A stretch of DNA of 64,000 bases from Bacillus renqingensis (GTDB lineage Bacteria > Bacillota > Bacilli > Bacillales > Cytobacillaceae): the NCBI RefSeq assembly GCF_016464375.1, contig NZ_JADDIU010000008.1:62001-126000 (forward strand), in the 5' to 3' direction. Positions within the stretch are counted from its first letter, which is position 1; each line of letters opens with the position of its first letter. Of this stretch, positions 9,717-17,885 are shown piece by piece. The position numbers and the translations under genes are program-made. Below the pieces are notes generated by a model. It was not told where the DNA came from, did no database searches, and saw nothing but the letters and a program-made list of their open reading frames with translations.

Positions 9717-10271
9717 ATGAACAAAATCATGGTAGACACTTATAAACTAGATAGAATTTCAACTAGAATGGCGAAAGAATTCGGAACGATACCTAAAGGA
9801 CAGGAAGAGCATTATGCATATCCTCTTTCGGCAATGGAAGGAAACATGTTGAAGCTCCATCGTCAAGACCCTAATCGTTCTGGACGACAAGCATTAACCG
9901 CTATTCGAATGGCATTGCTTACCATAGATGGCTATATCAAACAAGTTGAGTACGATTTTAGTAGTCACGCTACTCCGGAAAATCAGGCTTTATTGCATGG
10001 ACTTCTTATGAGTTTTGACCCTTTTACCAATAAGGATGTTCATGAGGTTGCAGTAGAGGATGCCAACTCTTTTGATACTAAGAACTACTTTGTGATCCCG
10101 ATTAAATGCTTATTAAGGATTGAAAAATCCATTAAACATTGGACTAAAGAGTACGGGCCGAACGGTTATTTTACTTTTATTGAGAATCATATGGGAAAAC
10201 TGGTAGAGCAAGATGATAAAATGAATTTTGCTATTATTGCCGAAGAAAAGAAGCTTTCATCACCTTTTTAA
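9717..10271 (+). CDS. Conserved-looking hypothetical protein
   Basis: A 184-residue soluble, mixed-charge protein without a signal peptide or membrane segment. I do not recognise a family. The ATG at 9717 is preferred over the in-frame ATG at 9696, because AAGGAG and GGGG precede 9717 while nothing precedes 9696. An AT-rich -10-like stretch (TATTATAAT) lies about 70 bp upstream and a strong terminator follows, so it is a complete single-gene unit. Confidence 0.65.
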   Translation: MNKIMVDTYKLDRISTRMAKEFGTIPKGQEEHYAYPLSAMEGNMLKLHRQDPNRSGRQALTAIRMALLTIDGYIKQVEYDFSSHATPENQALLHGLLMSFDPFTNKDVHEVAVEDANSFDTKNYFVIPIKCLLRIEKSIKHWTKEYGPNGYFTFIENHMGKLVEQDDKMNFAIIAEEKKLSSPF

Positions 10272-10291
10272 ATTAAGGTGCGAAACCAAGT

Positions 10292-10330
10292 GATAAGAAG
10301 GACAGCTTAAAAATTGTCCTTCTTATTTGT
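10292..10330 (+). terminator. Terminator after hypothetical gene
   Basis: GATAAGAAGGACA pairs with TGTCCTTCTTATT; 12-bp stem then T-rich. Confidence 0.85.
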
Positions 10331-10387
10331 TCTCCCGACATGGATTCAATCTTTATATAGGATAGGCGAGTATTAAGCCACGAATGT

Positions 10388-10741
10388 CTATATATTAAAT
10401 GAATTAGCTATTTCAATTATTTTCTTTCTTTCTAAATCTTTATCTTGGGAAAACAAAATCAAATAATAGTGAAGATTATCTTTTTGAAAAGACAACATTG
10501 TAGGATGGTTAGGATTAGGATTTTGGCGAATATATATTTTTGTACCTTTTTTCGTATAATAATTATATCCCCCTTTAAACGTATCTAATTTATTTAATCT
10601 TATTTTAACTTGAAGCTGATTTCCTTTAAAATCGTCTCCTAGATAATCAAAAGTTACTTGTGAATTTTTTTCTTCGAGCTTACCGTATTTATATTTAACT
10701 TTAAAAGGGATTTTTTGGGGAAGATTTATTTTTGAATTAAA
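10388..10741 (-). pseudogene. 5'-truncated remnant, DUF4367-like
   Basis: The minus strand is open for 117 codons from 10741 to a TAG at 10388-10390 but has no start codon near its 5' end, and a TAG bounds it upstream. The product has a protein-like composition (KVKYKYGKLEEKNSQVTFDY, then TKKGTKIYIRQNPNPNH, then LHYYLILFSQDKDLERKKI) resembling the C-terminal half of DUF4367-type extracytoplasmic proteins. It looks like the surviving 3' part of a deleted gene. Family assignment is tentative. Confidence 0.45.
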
Positions 10742-10930
10742 CTATACAAAAATAAATTACCAAAAAAGTAAATATAGTTGTTTAGAAAAATATTCAACTT
10801 TATGGGAAAAGAGTCTAGATTGAGCAATATATTCTAAGGTGCTGAATATGGGGAATACTCTTCGAGTGATAGATAATCTATAAAGAGACAATGGTGATGA
10901 GGCTGGAGAAGAATCTATGGCTTATATCCA

Positions 10931-10990
10931 TTTCTTAATTAGAAGCCTTTTATTTTTCTATCCTATAGTATATAATTTCCTAATAGGAAA
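10931..10990. promoter_or_regulatory. IclR/KdgR-type operators before kdgR
   Basis: TTTCCTAATAGGAAA at 10976-10990 is a perfect palindrome just upstream of the regulator start, and TTTCTTAATTAGAA at 10931-10944 is a second palindrome. Very similar elements precede the KDPG aldolase gene at 11831-11866. The shared motif suggests autoregulation by the encoded IclR protein. Confidence 0.65.
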
Positions 10991-11001
10991 AGGGGTTTTT
11001 T

Positions 11002-11760
11002 ATGGAGAAATCTAAACCGTACGGGACGGTACTTTTAAAAGCTGCAAAGATTATGGATTATCTTGCTGATAACCCAAATAAACCATTGCAAGATATTTCT
11101 CGAGCGACTGAGATGACAAATCCCACCACGTTAAAGATACTGGAAACTCTGTTATTAATCGGCTATGTTAGCAGGGATAAAAATAAAAACTATCGCTTAG
11201 GATCAAAAATTATTCGTTATGCCAATCAATATTTCGATCAAATTGATTTGGTAGAATTGACGTTACCGTATTTGGAAAAGCTGCAAAAGTCGATTGATGA
11301 AACGATCCATCTAGGTGTCCTAGTGGATAATGAGATTATATATGTCAATAAACTGGAGCCTAAGTACCAGACAATTAGAATGTCATCAAAGGTTGGTATT
11401 ACAAGACCTTTGTATAGCTCAGCAATGGGAAAAGCTGTTCTTGCAGAATTTAATGAAACGGAGTATGCAAACTATCTGGAGTCAACTCCTTTAGTGCCTC
11501 ACACCGAGCATACAATCACTAATTCCTTAAAATTAGACGCTGAGTTACAGAAGATTAGATCAACAGGAATTGCTTTTGATGACGAAGAGATGGAAAAAGA
11601 TATTTATTGTATTGGTGCTTCTTTAAAAAAAGGAGATCAGATTATTGGAGCCTTTAGTGTAAGCTTACCGAAATATCGACTTACAGCTGACTTTAAAAAT
11701 CAAATCATTCGAGCTGTCGCCGAAACGAAAGATGAGTTGGAACAAGCATTGATTCATTAA
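11002..11760 (+). CDS. kdgR: IclR family transcriptional regulator (KdgR-like)
   Basis: A 252-residue IclR-family regulator. The N-terminal winged HTH is KPLQDISRATEMTNPTTLKI, followed by the effector domain (RPLYSSAMGKAVLAE and the late Cys in KDIYCIGASLKKG). It sits directly before KDPG aldolase and KDG kinase genes and the same palindrome (TTTCC-N5-GGAAA) precedes both units, so it likely controls 2-keto-3-deoxygluconate catabolism in response to that metabolite. The gene's 3' end forms one arm of a terminator. The symbol is given by context. Confidence 0.8.
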   Translation: MEKSKPYGTVLLKAAKIMDYLADNPNKPLQDISRATEMTNPTTLKILETLLLIGYVSRDKNKNYRLGSKIIRYANQYFDQIDLVELTLPYLEKLQKSIDETIHLGVLVDNEIIYVNKLEPKYQTIRMSSKVGITRPLYSSAMGKAVLAEFNETEYANYLESTPLVPHTEHTITNSLKLDAELQKIRSTGIAFDDEEMEKDIYCIGASLKKGDQIIGAFSVSLPKYRLTADFKNQIIRAVAETKDELEQALIH

Positions 11761-11779
11761 TCGTTTCGGCGATTTTTTT
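11717..11779 (+). terminator. Terminator overlapping the end of kdgR
   Basis: TCGCCGAAACG (11717-11727, inside the coding region) pairs perfectly over 11 bp with CGTTTCGGCGA (11762-11772), followed by seven T. The loop holds the last codons and the stop. The aldolase must therefore have its own promoter or rely on readthrough. Confidence 0.7.
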
Positions 11780-11830
11780 ATAGAGAAACGTTTGCTATTT
11801 TATTTTTACGGTGTATAATAAAAACGTAAA

Positions 11831-11866
11831 TTTCCTAATAATGAAATTAAATTTCCAAATAAGAAA
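11831..11866. promoter_or_regulatory. Operators before KDPG aldolase
   Basis: TTTCCTAATAATGAAA at 11831-11846 and TTTCCAAATAAGAAA at 11852-11866 repeat the palindrome found before kdgR, 21 bp apart, immediately upstream of the aldolase start. Confidence 0.65.
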
Positions 11867-11869
11867 GTA

Positions 11870-12526
11870 GTGAGTTATATGAGACGAGTTGAAACCTTAC
11901 AACGCTTAAAGAATGCTGGAGTAGTGGCCGTTATCCGCGGAAAAAGTAAGGAAGAAGCGATAAAAGCAAGTCATGCGGTTGTAAAGGGCGGTATGAAGGG
12001 AATTGAGTTAACCTTTACTGTTCCCCAAGCCGATAAAATTATAAGCGAGCTAGTTGAAAAGTATAAGAATGAACCTGAAATTGTAGTTGGGGCTGGGACC
12101 GTTTTAGATGCTGTGACCGCCCGTTTTGCAATCATGGCTGGTGCAGAATATATCGTTAGTCCATCCTTCGATAAAGAAACGGCTGAAATTTGTAATTTGT
12201 ATCAGATCCCTTATCTTCCAGGCTGTATGACGATTACTGAAATGAAAGAAGCACTAAAAGCAGGTGTGGATATCATTAAATTATTCCCAGGAAGTGCGTA
12301 TGGTCCAAGTATCGTATCAGCTTTCAAAGCACCGATGCCACAATTGAATATTATGCCGACTGGTGGAGTAAGCTTGGATAACATGGAAGACTGGTTTAAG
12401 GCGGGGGTTGTCACTGTAGGTGTCGGCGGCAATTTATTAGCACCTGCAGCTCAAGGGGATTTTGATAAAGTTACGGAGATTTCTAAACAGTATATGGAAA
12501 AATTTTATAAAATTAAAGGGGCTTAA
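11870..12526 (+). CDS. kdgA: KDPG/KHG aldolase
   Basis: A 215-218-residue class I aldolase that splits 2-keto-3-deoxy-6-phosphogluconate into pyruvate and glyceraldehyde 3-phosphate. Conserved landmarks are VVAVIRGKSKEEA near the start, the catalytic Glu in GIELTFTVP, VVGAGTVLDA, and the Schiff-base Lys in IIKLFPGSAYGP. Either GTG 11870 or ATG 11879 may be the start; spacing from AAAG favours the ATG. It is followed two bases later by KDG kinase, the next-acting partner upstream in the same pathway, so the two form an operon. Confidence 0.93.
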   Translation: MSYMRRVETLQRLKNAGVVAVIRGKSKEEAIKASHAVVKGGMKGIELTFTVPQADKIISELVEKYKNEPEIVVGAGTVLDAVTARFAIMAGAEYIVSPSFDKETAEICNLYQIPYLPGCMTITEMKEALKAGVDIIKLFPGSAYGPSIVSAFKAPMPQLNIMPTGGVSLDNMEDWFKAGVVTVGVGGNLLAPAAQGDFDKVTEISKQYMEKFYKIKGA

Positions 12527-12528
12527 GA

Positions 12529-13532
12529 ATGGGGAAAGTTGTCACACTAGGTGAAATCATGCTTCGCCTTTCGACGGATTCTGGTATTCGTATCGCTCAA
12601 ACGGAAAATCTGCATGCTCATTACGGCGGCGGCGAAGCCAATGTGGCGATCTCACTTGCCAATTACGGACACGACGTCTACTTTGCCAGCAAAGTGCCAG
12701 AAAATTCATTAGGCGAAGGAGTGCGTAAACACTTGAATCGTTATGGTGTTCATACAGACTTCCTGCTAACTGGCGGTCCCCGCTTAGGAACTTATTATAT
12801 GGAAGCGGGGATAGGAGAAAGAGCGGCAAATGTGATTTATGATCGTGCGGGTTCCAGCTTTGCTGAAATGATTGAAAATGAATGGCAACCGAAGACCTAT
12901 TCAGAGACGTGGATATCTTTCATATTTCAGGTATTACACCTGCATTATCAGCGTATTGGAGAAAAAATACGATTGAACTGATCAAAGCTGCTAAAGCGGC
13001 CGGCTGTAAAATCAGCTTTGATATCAATTATCGAAATAAATTATGGACTCAAAAAGAAGCAGGAGAGACAATTTCTAAGATCCTGCCTTACGTAGATTAC
13101 TGTTCGGCAGGAAAACTGGATGCAGTCTATCTTTTGGGAATCTCGGAATACACCGGGGATGATAACGAACTCATCTACTATTATCAAGAGATTCAAAAGA
13201 GATTCCCCAATATTTCAATTTTATATTCTACAAAAAGGAAAGTATTTTCCGCTAGTTCCAATGAACTGACAGGTATCCTTTGGGTAGATCGAACTTATTA
13301 TGAATCCCAGGTTCATTTAATCAATCCTATCGTAGATCGAGTAGGGGGCGGCGATGCCTTTTCCGGCGGGGTCCTCCATGGAGTCTTAGTTCAAAATACA
13401 CCCCAGGAGATGATTAACTTTGCAACCGCAGCTTCTGCCTTGAAACATACCATTCATGGCGACTGTAATCAATTCAGCCAATCAGAAGTTGAAAGCTTTT
13501 TAGCAGCCGGCTCTGGAAAAATCGTTCGATAG
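12529..13532 (+). pseudogene. kdgK: 2-keto-3-deoxygluconate kinase, frameshifted
   Basis: PfkB-family sugar kinase split into two frames. Frame 1 (12529-12981) carries the N-terminal GGGEANVAISLANYG motif and runs to NEWQP near 12890. The next frame resumes with EDLFRDVDIFHISGITPALS and contains the catalytic DRVGGGDAFSGGVLHG, ending at 13532. Adding one G near 12892 restores a single product of about 333 residues, normal for KDG kinase, which makes KDPG for the aldolase upstream. The open state of the rest of the gene suggests a very recent lesion or a base-calling error. Confidence 0.85.
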
Positions 13533-13534
13533 AA

Positions 13535-13700
13535 CCAGAGGATATTTGCCATTATACTACTGAACAATTACGTAATTTAGTAGAAAAAGTATTTATATCT
13601 GGTGAAATCAGCTTAATTTATACACACAACGATCGGAGTAACACCAATAGAAACTTTCCAAGTTTACGAAGCCACTGAAAAAGTTCAAAATAAAACATAA
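13535..13700 (+). pseudogene. kduI 5' remnant (5-keto-4-deoxyuronate isomerase)
   Basis: Directly after kdgK the translation reads PEDICHYTTEQLRNLVEKVF, then ISGEISLIYTHNDR. This closely follows the N-terminus of KduI (the E. coli protein has RNEFLVEKVF and YSHIDR at the same positions). A frame change near 13640 leads into IGVTPIETFQVYEATEKV, matching the next KduI strand, and a stop ends it at 13698-13700. There is no start codon and the remaining roughly 200 residues are missing. Recognised from memory of the family, not from a search. Confidence 0.55.
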
Positions 13701-13701
13701 T

Positions 13702-13744
13702 AGCAGCGAGACACCACCATTAATAGTGTCTCGCTGCTTTTTTT
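13702..13744 (+). terminator. Terminator after the kdg locus
   Basis: AGCAGCGAGACAC pairs perfectly with GTGTCTCGCTGCT, followed by T7. A 16-bp palindrome TCTTGTATAAACAAGA (13754-13769) lies just beyond and could be an operator. Confidence 0.9.
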
Positions 13745-13944
13745 GCATCTATATCTTGTATAAACAAGAATAAAATCTCACTTTTTCAGCGGTCTCCAGG
13801 TTTACAAGGCTATTTTTTTATAAATGTAGTACAAATCTCCTGAAACAAACACATCTAAAGTACCTATTAAAGAATAATCAGAATTGTTAAACTATTAATA
13901 ACATCATGGGTTGGCTTCAACTTAATTCTACAGGAGGGAATAAA

Positions 13945-14907
13945 ATGGAGCGAAAAGTAAATTTGATTCCGTTTCAAGTAGTAGAGCAAGTAGAAAAGGC
14001 CAATGAAGTTCCCGAGGGAGTAGAAATGATTCAGGCTCCAAGAATTTGGGAGAAAACGAGAGGGAAAGGTATAACAGTTGCCATATTGGATACTGGCTGT
14101 GATTTGACTCATCCTGACTTAAAAGAGCAGATTGCCGGCGGAAGAAATTTTACTGGAGATGACAACGGAAACCCTGATGTATTCAAGGATTACAATGGCC
14201 ATGGCACCCATGTTGCAGGAACGATTGCTGCTATTCAAAATAATAACGGTGTTGTAGGGGTTGCTCCTGAAGCCAAACTGCTTATTATTAAGGTGCTTGA
14301 TCAGAATGGTTCTGGCCAATATGAATGGATTATAAATGGGATGAATTATGCAATCGAACAAAAGGCTGATATCATCTCTATGTCGCTTGGAGGTCCGGTG
14401 GATGTTCCAGAACTGCATCAAGCCATTCAAAATGCTGTCAATAACAATATCCCCGTAATCTGTGCAGCGGGAAATGAAGGGGATGGTAATGATTCAACGG
14501 ATGAATTTGCTTATCCGGGATCTTATAATGAAGTGATAAGTGTAGGAGCAATTGATTTAGAGAGAAATACCTCAAGGTTTTCAAATTCAAATAATGAATT
14601 AGACTTAGTCGCACCCGGGGAGAAAATATTATCCACCTATTTAAATGGACAATATGCTGCATTAAGTGGAACCTCTATGGCAACACCTCATGTTTCCGGG
14701 GCAATGGCTCTGATAAAAGTTCTGGCCACTTCAAGCTTTGAACGGGATCTTTCAGAGTGTGAACTTTATGCTCAACTAATAAAAAGGACGGTGCCGTTAG
14801 GAAACACCCCAAAACTTGAAGGAAATGGATTAGTTTATCTAACCGTAATGGAACATTTGTCCGAAGTCTTTCCTAATTCATTGATCCCCGAAAAAATGGG
14901 ATTATAA
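13945..14907 (+). CDS. isp: Intracellular serine protease (subtilisin family S8)
   Basis: A 320-residue subtilase, the length of B. subtilis IspA (319). There is no signal peptide; the short N-terminal propeptide keeps the LIPF motif (residues 7-10) that covers the active site in intracellular subtilisins until it is clipped. The catalytic triad is visible: Asp49 in AILDTGCD, His86 in NGHGTHVAG and Ser in LSGTSMATPHVSG. It degrades cytosolic proteins in late growth. ATG 13945 follows ACAGGAGGGAATAAA; the longer in-frame start at 13906 lacks a ribosome site and would read through it. Confidence 0.93.
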   Translation: MERKVNLIPFQVVEQVEKANEVPEGVEMIQAPRIWEKTRGKGITVAILDTGCDLTHPDLKEQIAGGRNFTGDDNGNPDVFKDYNGHGTHVAGTIAAIQNNNGVVGVAPEAKLLIIKVLDQNGSGQYEWIINGMNYAIEQKADIISMSLGGPVDVPELHQAIQNAVNNNIPVICAAGNEGDGNDSTDEFAYPGSYNEVISVGAIDLERNTSRFSNSNNELDLVAPGEKILSTYLNGQYAALSGTSMATPHVSGAMALIKVLATSSFERDLSECELYAQLIKRTVPLGNTPKLEGNGLVYLTVMEHLSEVFPNSLIPEKMGL

Positions 14908-15002
14908 TGATGAATTATTTAAATGAAAAAGGGACTGTCCAAACAAGGCAAATCCTATAAAATAAATCAAGAATGCTGTTATATCAACATTTTTGAACAG
15001 AA

Positions 15003-15051
15003 AAAGGGGCGTCCAAAAGTCGGAAAATCGACTTTTTGGACAGCCCCTTTC
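15003..15051. terminator. Bidirectional terminator hairpin
   Basis: AAAGGGGCGTCCAAAAGTCG pairs with CGACTTTTTGGACAGCCCCTTT around a short loop. It lies between the convergent isp and the 51-codon minus-strand gene and has A/T runs on both sides. Confidence 0.8.
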
Positions 15052-15053
15052 AT

Positions 15054-15209
15054 TTAGGCATTTTGTTTTTTTCTATTTGCCGATATGCTCACATTCCCCT
15101 TAAGATTGCTCAAGGGGGCAATTCGGCTGCCTTTTGTTCCTTTAACGATCGCCCCATTTCGTTTGATCGTGGAGGAACCAATCGTGTTTGATTTGACTGT
15201 TCTCGTCAT
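15054..15209 (-). CDS. Small basic protein (51 aa), unannotated
   Basis: A short ORF on the minus strand starting MTRTVKSNTIGSSTIKRNGA and ending NRKKQNA, with stop at 15054-15056. A good ribosome site (TTAGGAGACGG) stands at correct distance before the ATG (15207-15209), and a strong terminator follows the stop directly. The product is rich in Lys, Arg, Ser and Thr. It begins 12 bases after the end of the 279-residue membrane protein gene and probably shares its transcript. Function unknown. Confidence 0.6.
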   Translation of the reverse strand: MTRTVKSNTIGSSTIKRNGAIVKGTKGSRIAPLSNLKGNVSISANRKKQNA

Positions 15210-15221
15210 AAAAGCCGTCTC

Positions 15222-16061
15222 CTAATTTCCTGTATTCTTTTTCCTTTTGAAATGTCTTAATAATCGGTTATTTGTTCCTAATAAAATCATTTTCGATGTG
15301 TAGTAGATAAATTCCTTCAAGTTTTCTTTTGTAATTATGTTTTCTTTGAGGATAAATACAGCTAGTCCTAATTTTAAATTGCCATAATTTCGAACGGTGA
15401 TGAACTGTTTAATAGGGCTTTCTCGTAATTCCATTCTGCTGTTGACAGCGGTCTCTTGAACCCGAACATAGGGCATGTCTAGTGCAGAATTAATTAATTT
15501 AGCTGCACCTTCAATATCTTTTGGTGTTTTTAAATAAACTAATTCAATATCATTGTTTTTCCCCTGAAAGTACCATACAAATTCAATTTGGCTTTCGGGG
15601 AGATCGAAAATTCTTTTGATTTCTGCATGACTACTCATCATAAAGATTGTGACTTTTTCGTCAATTGCTCGAAGGGAAGATTGTTGATCAAATGCTGTTA
15701 ATACATCTCCTAACTTGTCTTCAAGTTCTAAGTAAGATTCGTATTCATCAAACTTGGGTGAAATAATCGAAGGAGTTGTTTTCATAATCACATTCTTAAC
15801 CATTAAAACAGCACTAACGAAACCCACAAGGAATAAACCATAAATCAAAATTAACAATACAAAATGTAATGCTTGTAGTAATGGACTTGCTTGTTCCCGG
15901 TATTTAAAAAAATCAGCCGTAATAAACTTGGACATTTTTAGATGAAGATCTTTCATTAGTTCGGAGTCATTGGTGATTAAATAAAAGGAAAATAAAGAAA
16001 TGATAAGAAATAAAATAAAACCTGGTAAGCCAAATTGTTTAAATTTCTCTTTCCAAGCCAA
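15222..16061 (-). CDS. Two-TM hypothetical membrane protein
   Basis: A 279-residue protein with two hydrophobic helices (about residues 14-29 and 65-87) separated by an outside or inside loop, then a roughly 190-residue soluble domain. I do not recognise a family. The start is TTG at 16059-16061, with AAGGGGGTG upstream. The ribosome site and start codon lie inside a perfect 11-bp inverted repeat, which may hold translation in check. Downstream, a 51-codon gene follows after 12 bp; upstream is a 47-codon gene in the same direction. Confidence 0.7.
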   Translation of the reverse strand: MAWKEKFKQFGLPGFILFLIISLFSFYLITNDSELMKDLHLKMSKFITADFFKYREQASPLLQALHFVLLILIYGLFLVGFVSAVLMVKNVIMKTTPSIISPKFDEYESYLELEDKLGDVLTAFDQQSSLRAIDEKVTIFMMSSHAEIKRIFDLPESQIEFVWYFQGKNNDIELVYLKTPKDIEGAAKLINSALDMPYVRVQETAVNSRMELRESPIKQFITVRNYGNLKLGLAVFILKENIITKENLKEFIYYTSKMILLGTNNRLLRHFKRKKNTGN

Positions 16062-16083
16062 ATAAGCACCCCCTTATTTGGCT
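16056..16083 (-). promoter_or_regulatory. Hairpin enclosing the start of the 15222-16061 gene
   Basis: AGCCAAATAAG and CTTATTTGGCT form a perfect 11-bp stem with a 6-nt loop. In the minus-strand mRNA the Shine-Dalgarno G-run falls in the loop and the TTG start in the 3' arm, so the structure would block initiation. Confidence 0.55.
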
Positions 16084-16136
16084 CAATTTTACAAAAATAA
16101 TGATTGGTTTACAAGATATTCAAGTATAAATAGTTA

Positions 16137-16280
16137 TTATTTACCAGGAAAAACAGGTCTAGTTCTTTTCAAAGTAGTACTAAATACCTTGGCCCCATTT
16201 TTAAGAGTTTTTTCCTTTTCGTTAGAAATTGTAACCTGTATATCAATTTCCAAAAGATTTTTAATGTTGTACAGTACCAT
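16137..16280 (-). CDS. Small protein (47 aa), unannotated
   Basis: Minus-strand ORF starting MVLYNIKNLLEIDIQVTI and ending RTRPVFPGK, with stop at 16137-16139. A strong AAAGGAG lies nine bases before the ATG at 16278-16280. It precedes the two-TM protein gene in the same orientation, so the three genes 16280 to 15054 may be one operon. Soluble, charged; no family recognised. Confidence 0.6.
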   Translation of the reverse strand: MVLYNIKNLLEIDIQVTISNEKEKTLKNGAKVFSTTLKRTRPVFPGK

Positions 16281-16649
16281 CAGAACAACTCCTTTCCATT
16301 GGCTATATTATTTTCTATTCCCTCTGGATAGAACATGATATGAGCAAAAAGAAAAACAGCCATTGTATTTTATCAAAACTTGCAGCATATTGCGATTAAA
16401 TGATTCGAAAAATAGTGTGGAAAGAGGGCTAAAAAGAACCCTCCTCCATTGCCTTAATCAGATTCTAAAAATAGGCAATTAATTCTTTAGGAACATTTGA
16501 AAGCCAGTTTGGGTATAGTTGATAGGCATCGTTGATTTCATATTGGGTAACATTTATTCTATCCTTTTCTTAAGTTGGGCATTGGAATTATCGTGTGGAA
16601 AAGTTAGTATCACAGATTTCTTCAAACACCACATTAATATAATATCCAA
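16281..16649. other. Intergenic region with a gene-tail remnant
   Basis: A GAGGG/CCCTC hairpin lies at about 16425-16445. On the minus strand about 33 codons without a start read RINVTQYEINDAYQLYPNWL then SNVPKELIAYF and stop near 16465, which looks like the C-terminus of a lost protein. No intact gene. Confidence 0.4.
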
Positions 16650-17264
16650 TTATATAAATCCTTTTTTTCGTATCATGATTTCTGCAATGCATAAACTGAT
16701 CACCCAGCATAACCATACAGCTATCGTGTAAGAAGTAGCATACGAAAATTGCAAGGCATTGTGTGAAATGGCCACAATGATGTAGATGAACATATTGGCA
16801 AAGGTAAGAAAGAAGCTTCTTGACATCCATGAACGATGCTTTATCAAGTTTTTTCTTCTAATATTGATATATCCTAGAATTGTTGTACCAAACCATAGTG
16901 TATTTAAAACAAGAAATCCAATGGTGCTCAACCATCCTCCTGTTGCAAAAAAAGAAACGTAAACACCAGGGATAAAATTTAACAAAACAGACAGCGCATA
17001 GACTCGACCATTCCAACGATGAAATTGGATAGATTTAATTCGTAATTTCTTAATCACACCCAAGGGTCCAGTGATAAGGGAGATAATAGCAAAAATTATA
17101 TGTAATCTGATCATAACTATCCACAACGATTCGTTAGTTAGAACTTTATCTTTTTTAGCAAGAAAATCCTGAAAAGTGGGATCAACCATGAAGTTTTTTG
17201 AAAATGTATGCATAACCCACATGAACGGCACGATTAAAAAAATGATCCAAATGTTCTTTTTCAT
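16650..17264 (-). CDS. DUF2306 family membrane protein
   Basis: A 204-residue protein with six or more membrane helices. The His-containing segments RLHIIFAIISLITGPLG, FHRWNGRVYALSVL and KHRSWMSRSFFLTFANM are the characteristic ones of DUF2306 proteins, whose conserved histidines suggest haem or metal contacts. The role is unknown. It lies 25 bp after the DUF2269-like gene on the same strand and is likely co-transcribed with it. Confidence 0.75.
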   Translation of the reverse strand: MKKNIWIIFLIVPFMWVMHTFSKNFMVDPTFQDFLAKKDKVLTNESLWIVMIRLHIIFAIISLITGPLGVIKKLRIKSIQFHRWNGRVYALSVLLNFIPGVYVSFFATGGWLSTIGFLVLNTLWFGTTILGYINIRRKNLIKHRSWMSRSFFLTFANMFIYIIVAISHNALQFSYATSYTIAVWLCWVISLCIAEIMIRKKGFI

Positions 17265-17289
17265 TTATCGTTATCCTTTTCTATTATAT

Positions 17290-17724
17290 TTAGGCAAATA
17301 AACCACGATTTGTCATAACAAAAACAACAGTAAAAATAAGCACAAATGTAAACCAACCGAGTGTATTAAGTTTGGCCTTATTTCGTTGTAACGCATTGTC
17401 AGGATCCTCTGCAAGAATGACTCGTTTCAAGTTATTTTGGATCATACCTATCAAAGCACCAATAAGCATAAGCAGGATTAATGATAGCACCACCCATAAC
17501 CAAGAAGGATAAGCGGTATATCCCATTACCATCCATCCTCCTGTAATGATTAACAAAATTAATGCATAATGGCCAAAGCGGGTAAAGCCTACCAATGTTT
17601 TAACAGATATTTTTAATTCATCACCTGAACGTGACAATAGAGATTTAAACGCAACTGGAAATGCTAGAAAACTACCGAGCAATAAAGCACCTATTACATG
17701 AGCAAATACAATAAATGAATACAT
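17290..17724 (-). CDS. DUF2269-like membrane protein
   Basis: A 144-residue protein with four membrane helices and a histidine in the first (MYSFIVFAHVIGALLLGSFL) and third (FGHYALILLIITGGWM) segments, the layout of DUF2269-type integral membrane proteins. It stands directly upstream of the DUF2306 gene, and the pair may form one small membrane unit. Family assignment is moderate; function unknown. Confidence 0.6.
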   Translation of the reverse strand: MYSFIVFAHVIGALLLGSFLAFPVAFKSLLSRSGDELKISVKTLVGFTRFGHYALILLIITGGWMVMGYTAYPSWLWVVLSLILLMLIGALIGMIQNNLKRVILAEDPDNALQRNKAKLNTLGWFTFVLIFTVVFVMTNRGLFA

Positions 17725-17740
17725 AACTACAACTCCATTT

Positions 17741-17885
17741 TTAAGAAATACGATGTCCCATTAATTTTGATGAGGGAAGCATACCAGCCTTTGCTTCACC
17801 ATACATACTGTTTCCATCTACAGAAACGATAAATTTTAAAGAAAGTCTTATAGGTTTCTTCACTTTCATAGACCACTTTAAACTA
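17741..17885 (-). pseudogene. C-terminal remnant of an unknown protein
   Basis: In the frame next to the DJ-1 remnant the minus strand reads LKWSMKVKKPIRLSLKFIVS then VDGNSMYGEAKAGMLPSSKL and stops at 17741-17743. It has no start signal and appears to be a gene tail joined to the DJ-1 fragment by deletion. The parent family is not recognised. Confidence 0.4.

Noticed and set aside
16078-16338. 86-codon plus-strand ORF
   Set aside because: It is antisense to the 47-codon minus-strand gene with a strong ribosome site and has no ribosome site of its own.
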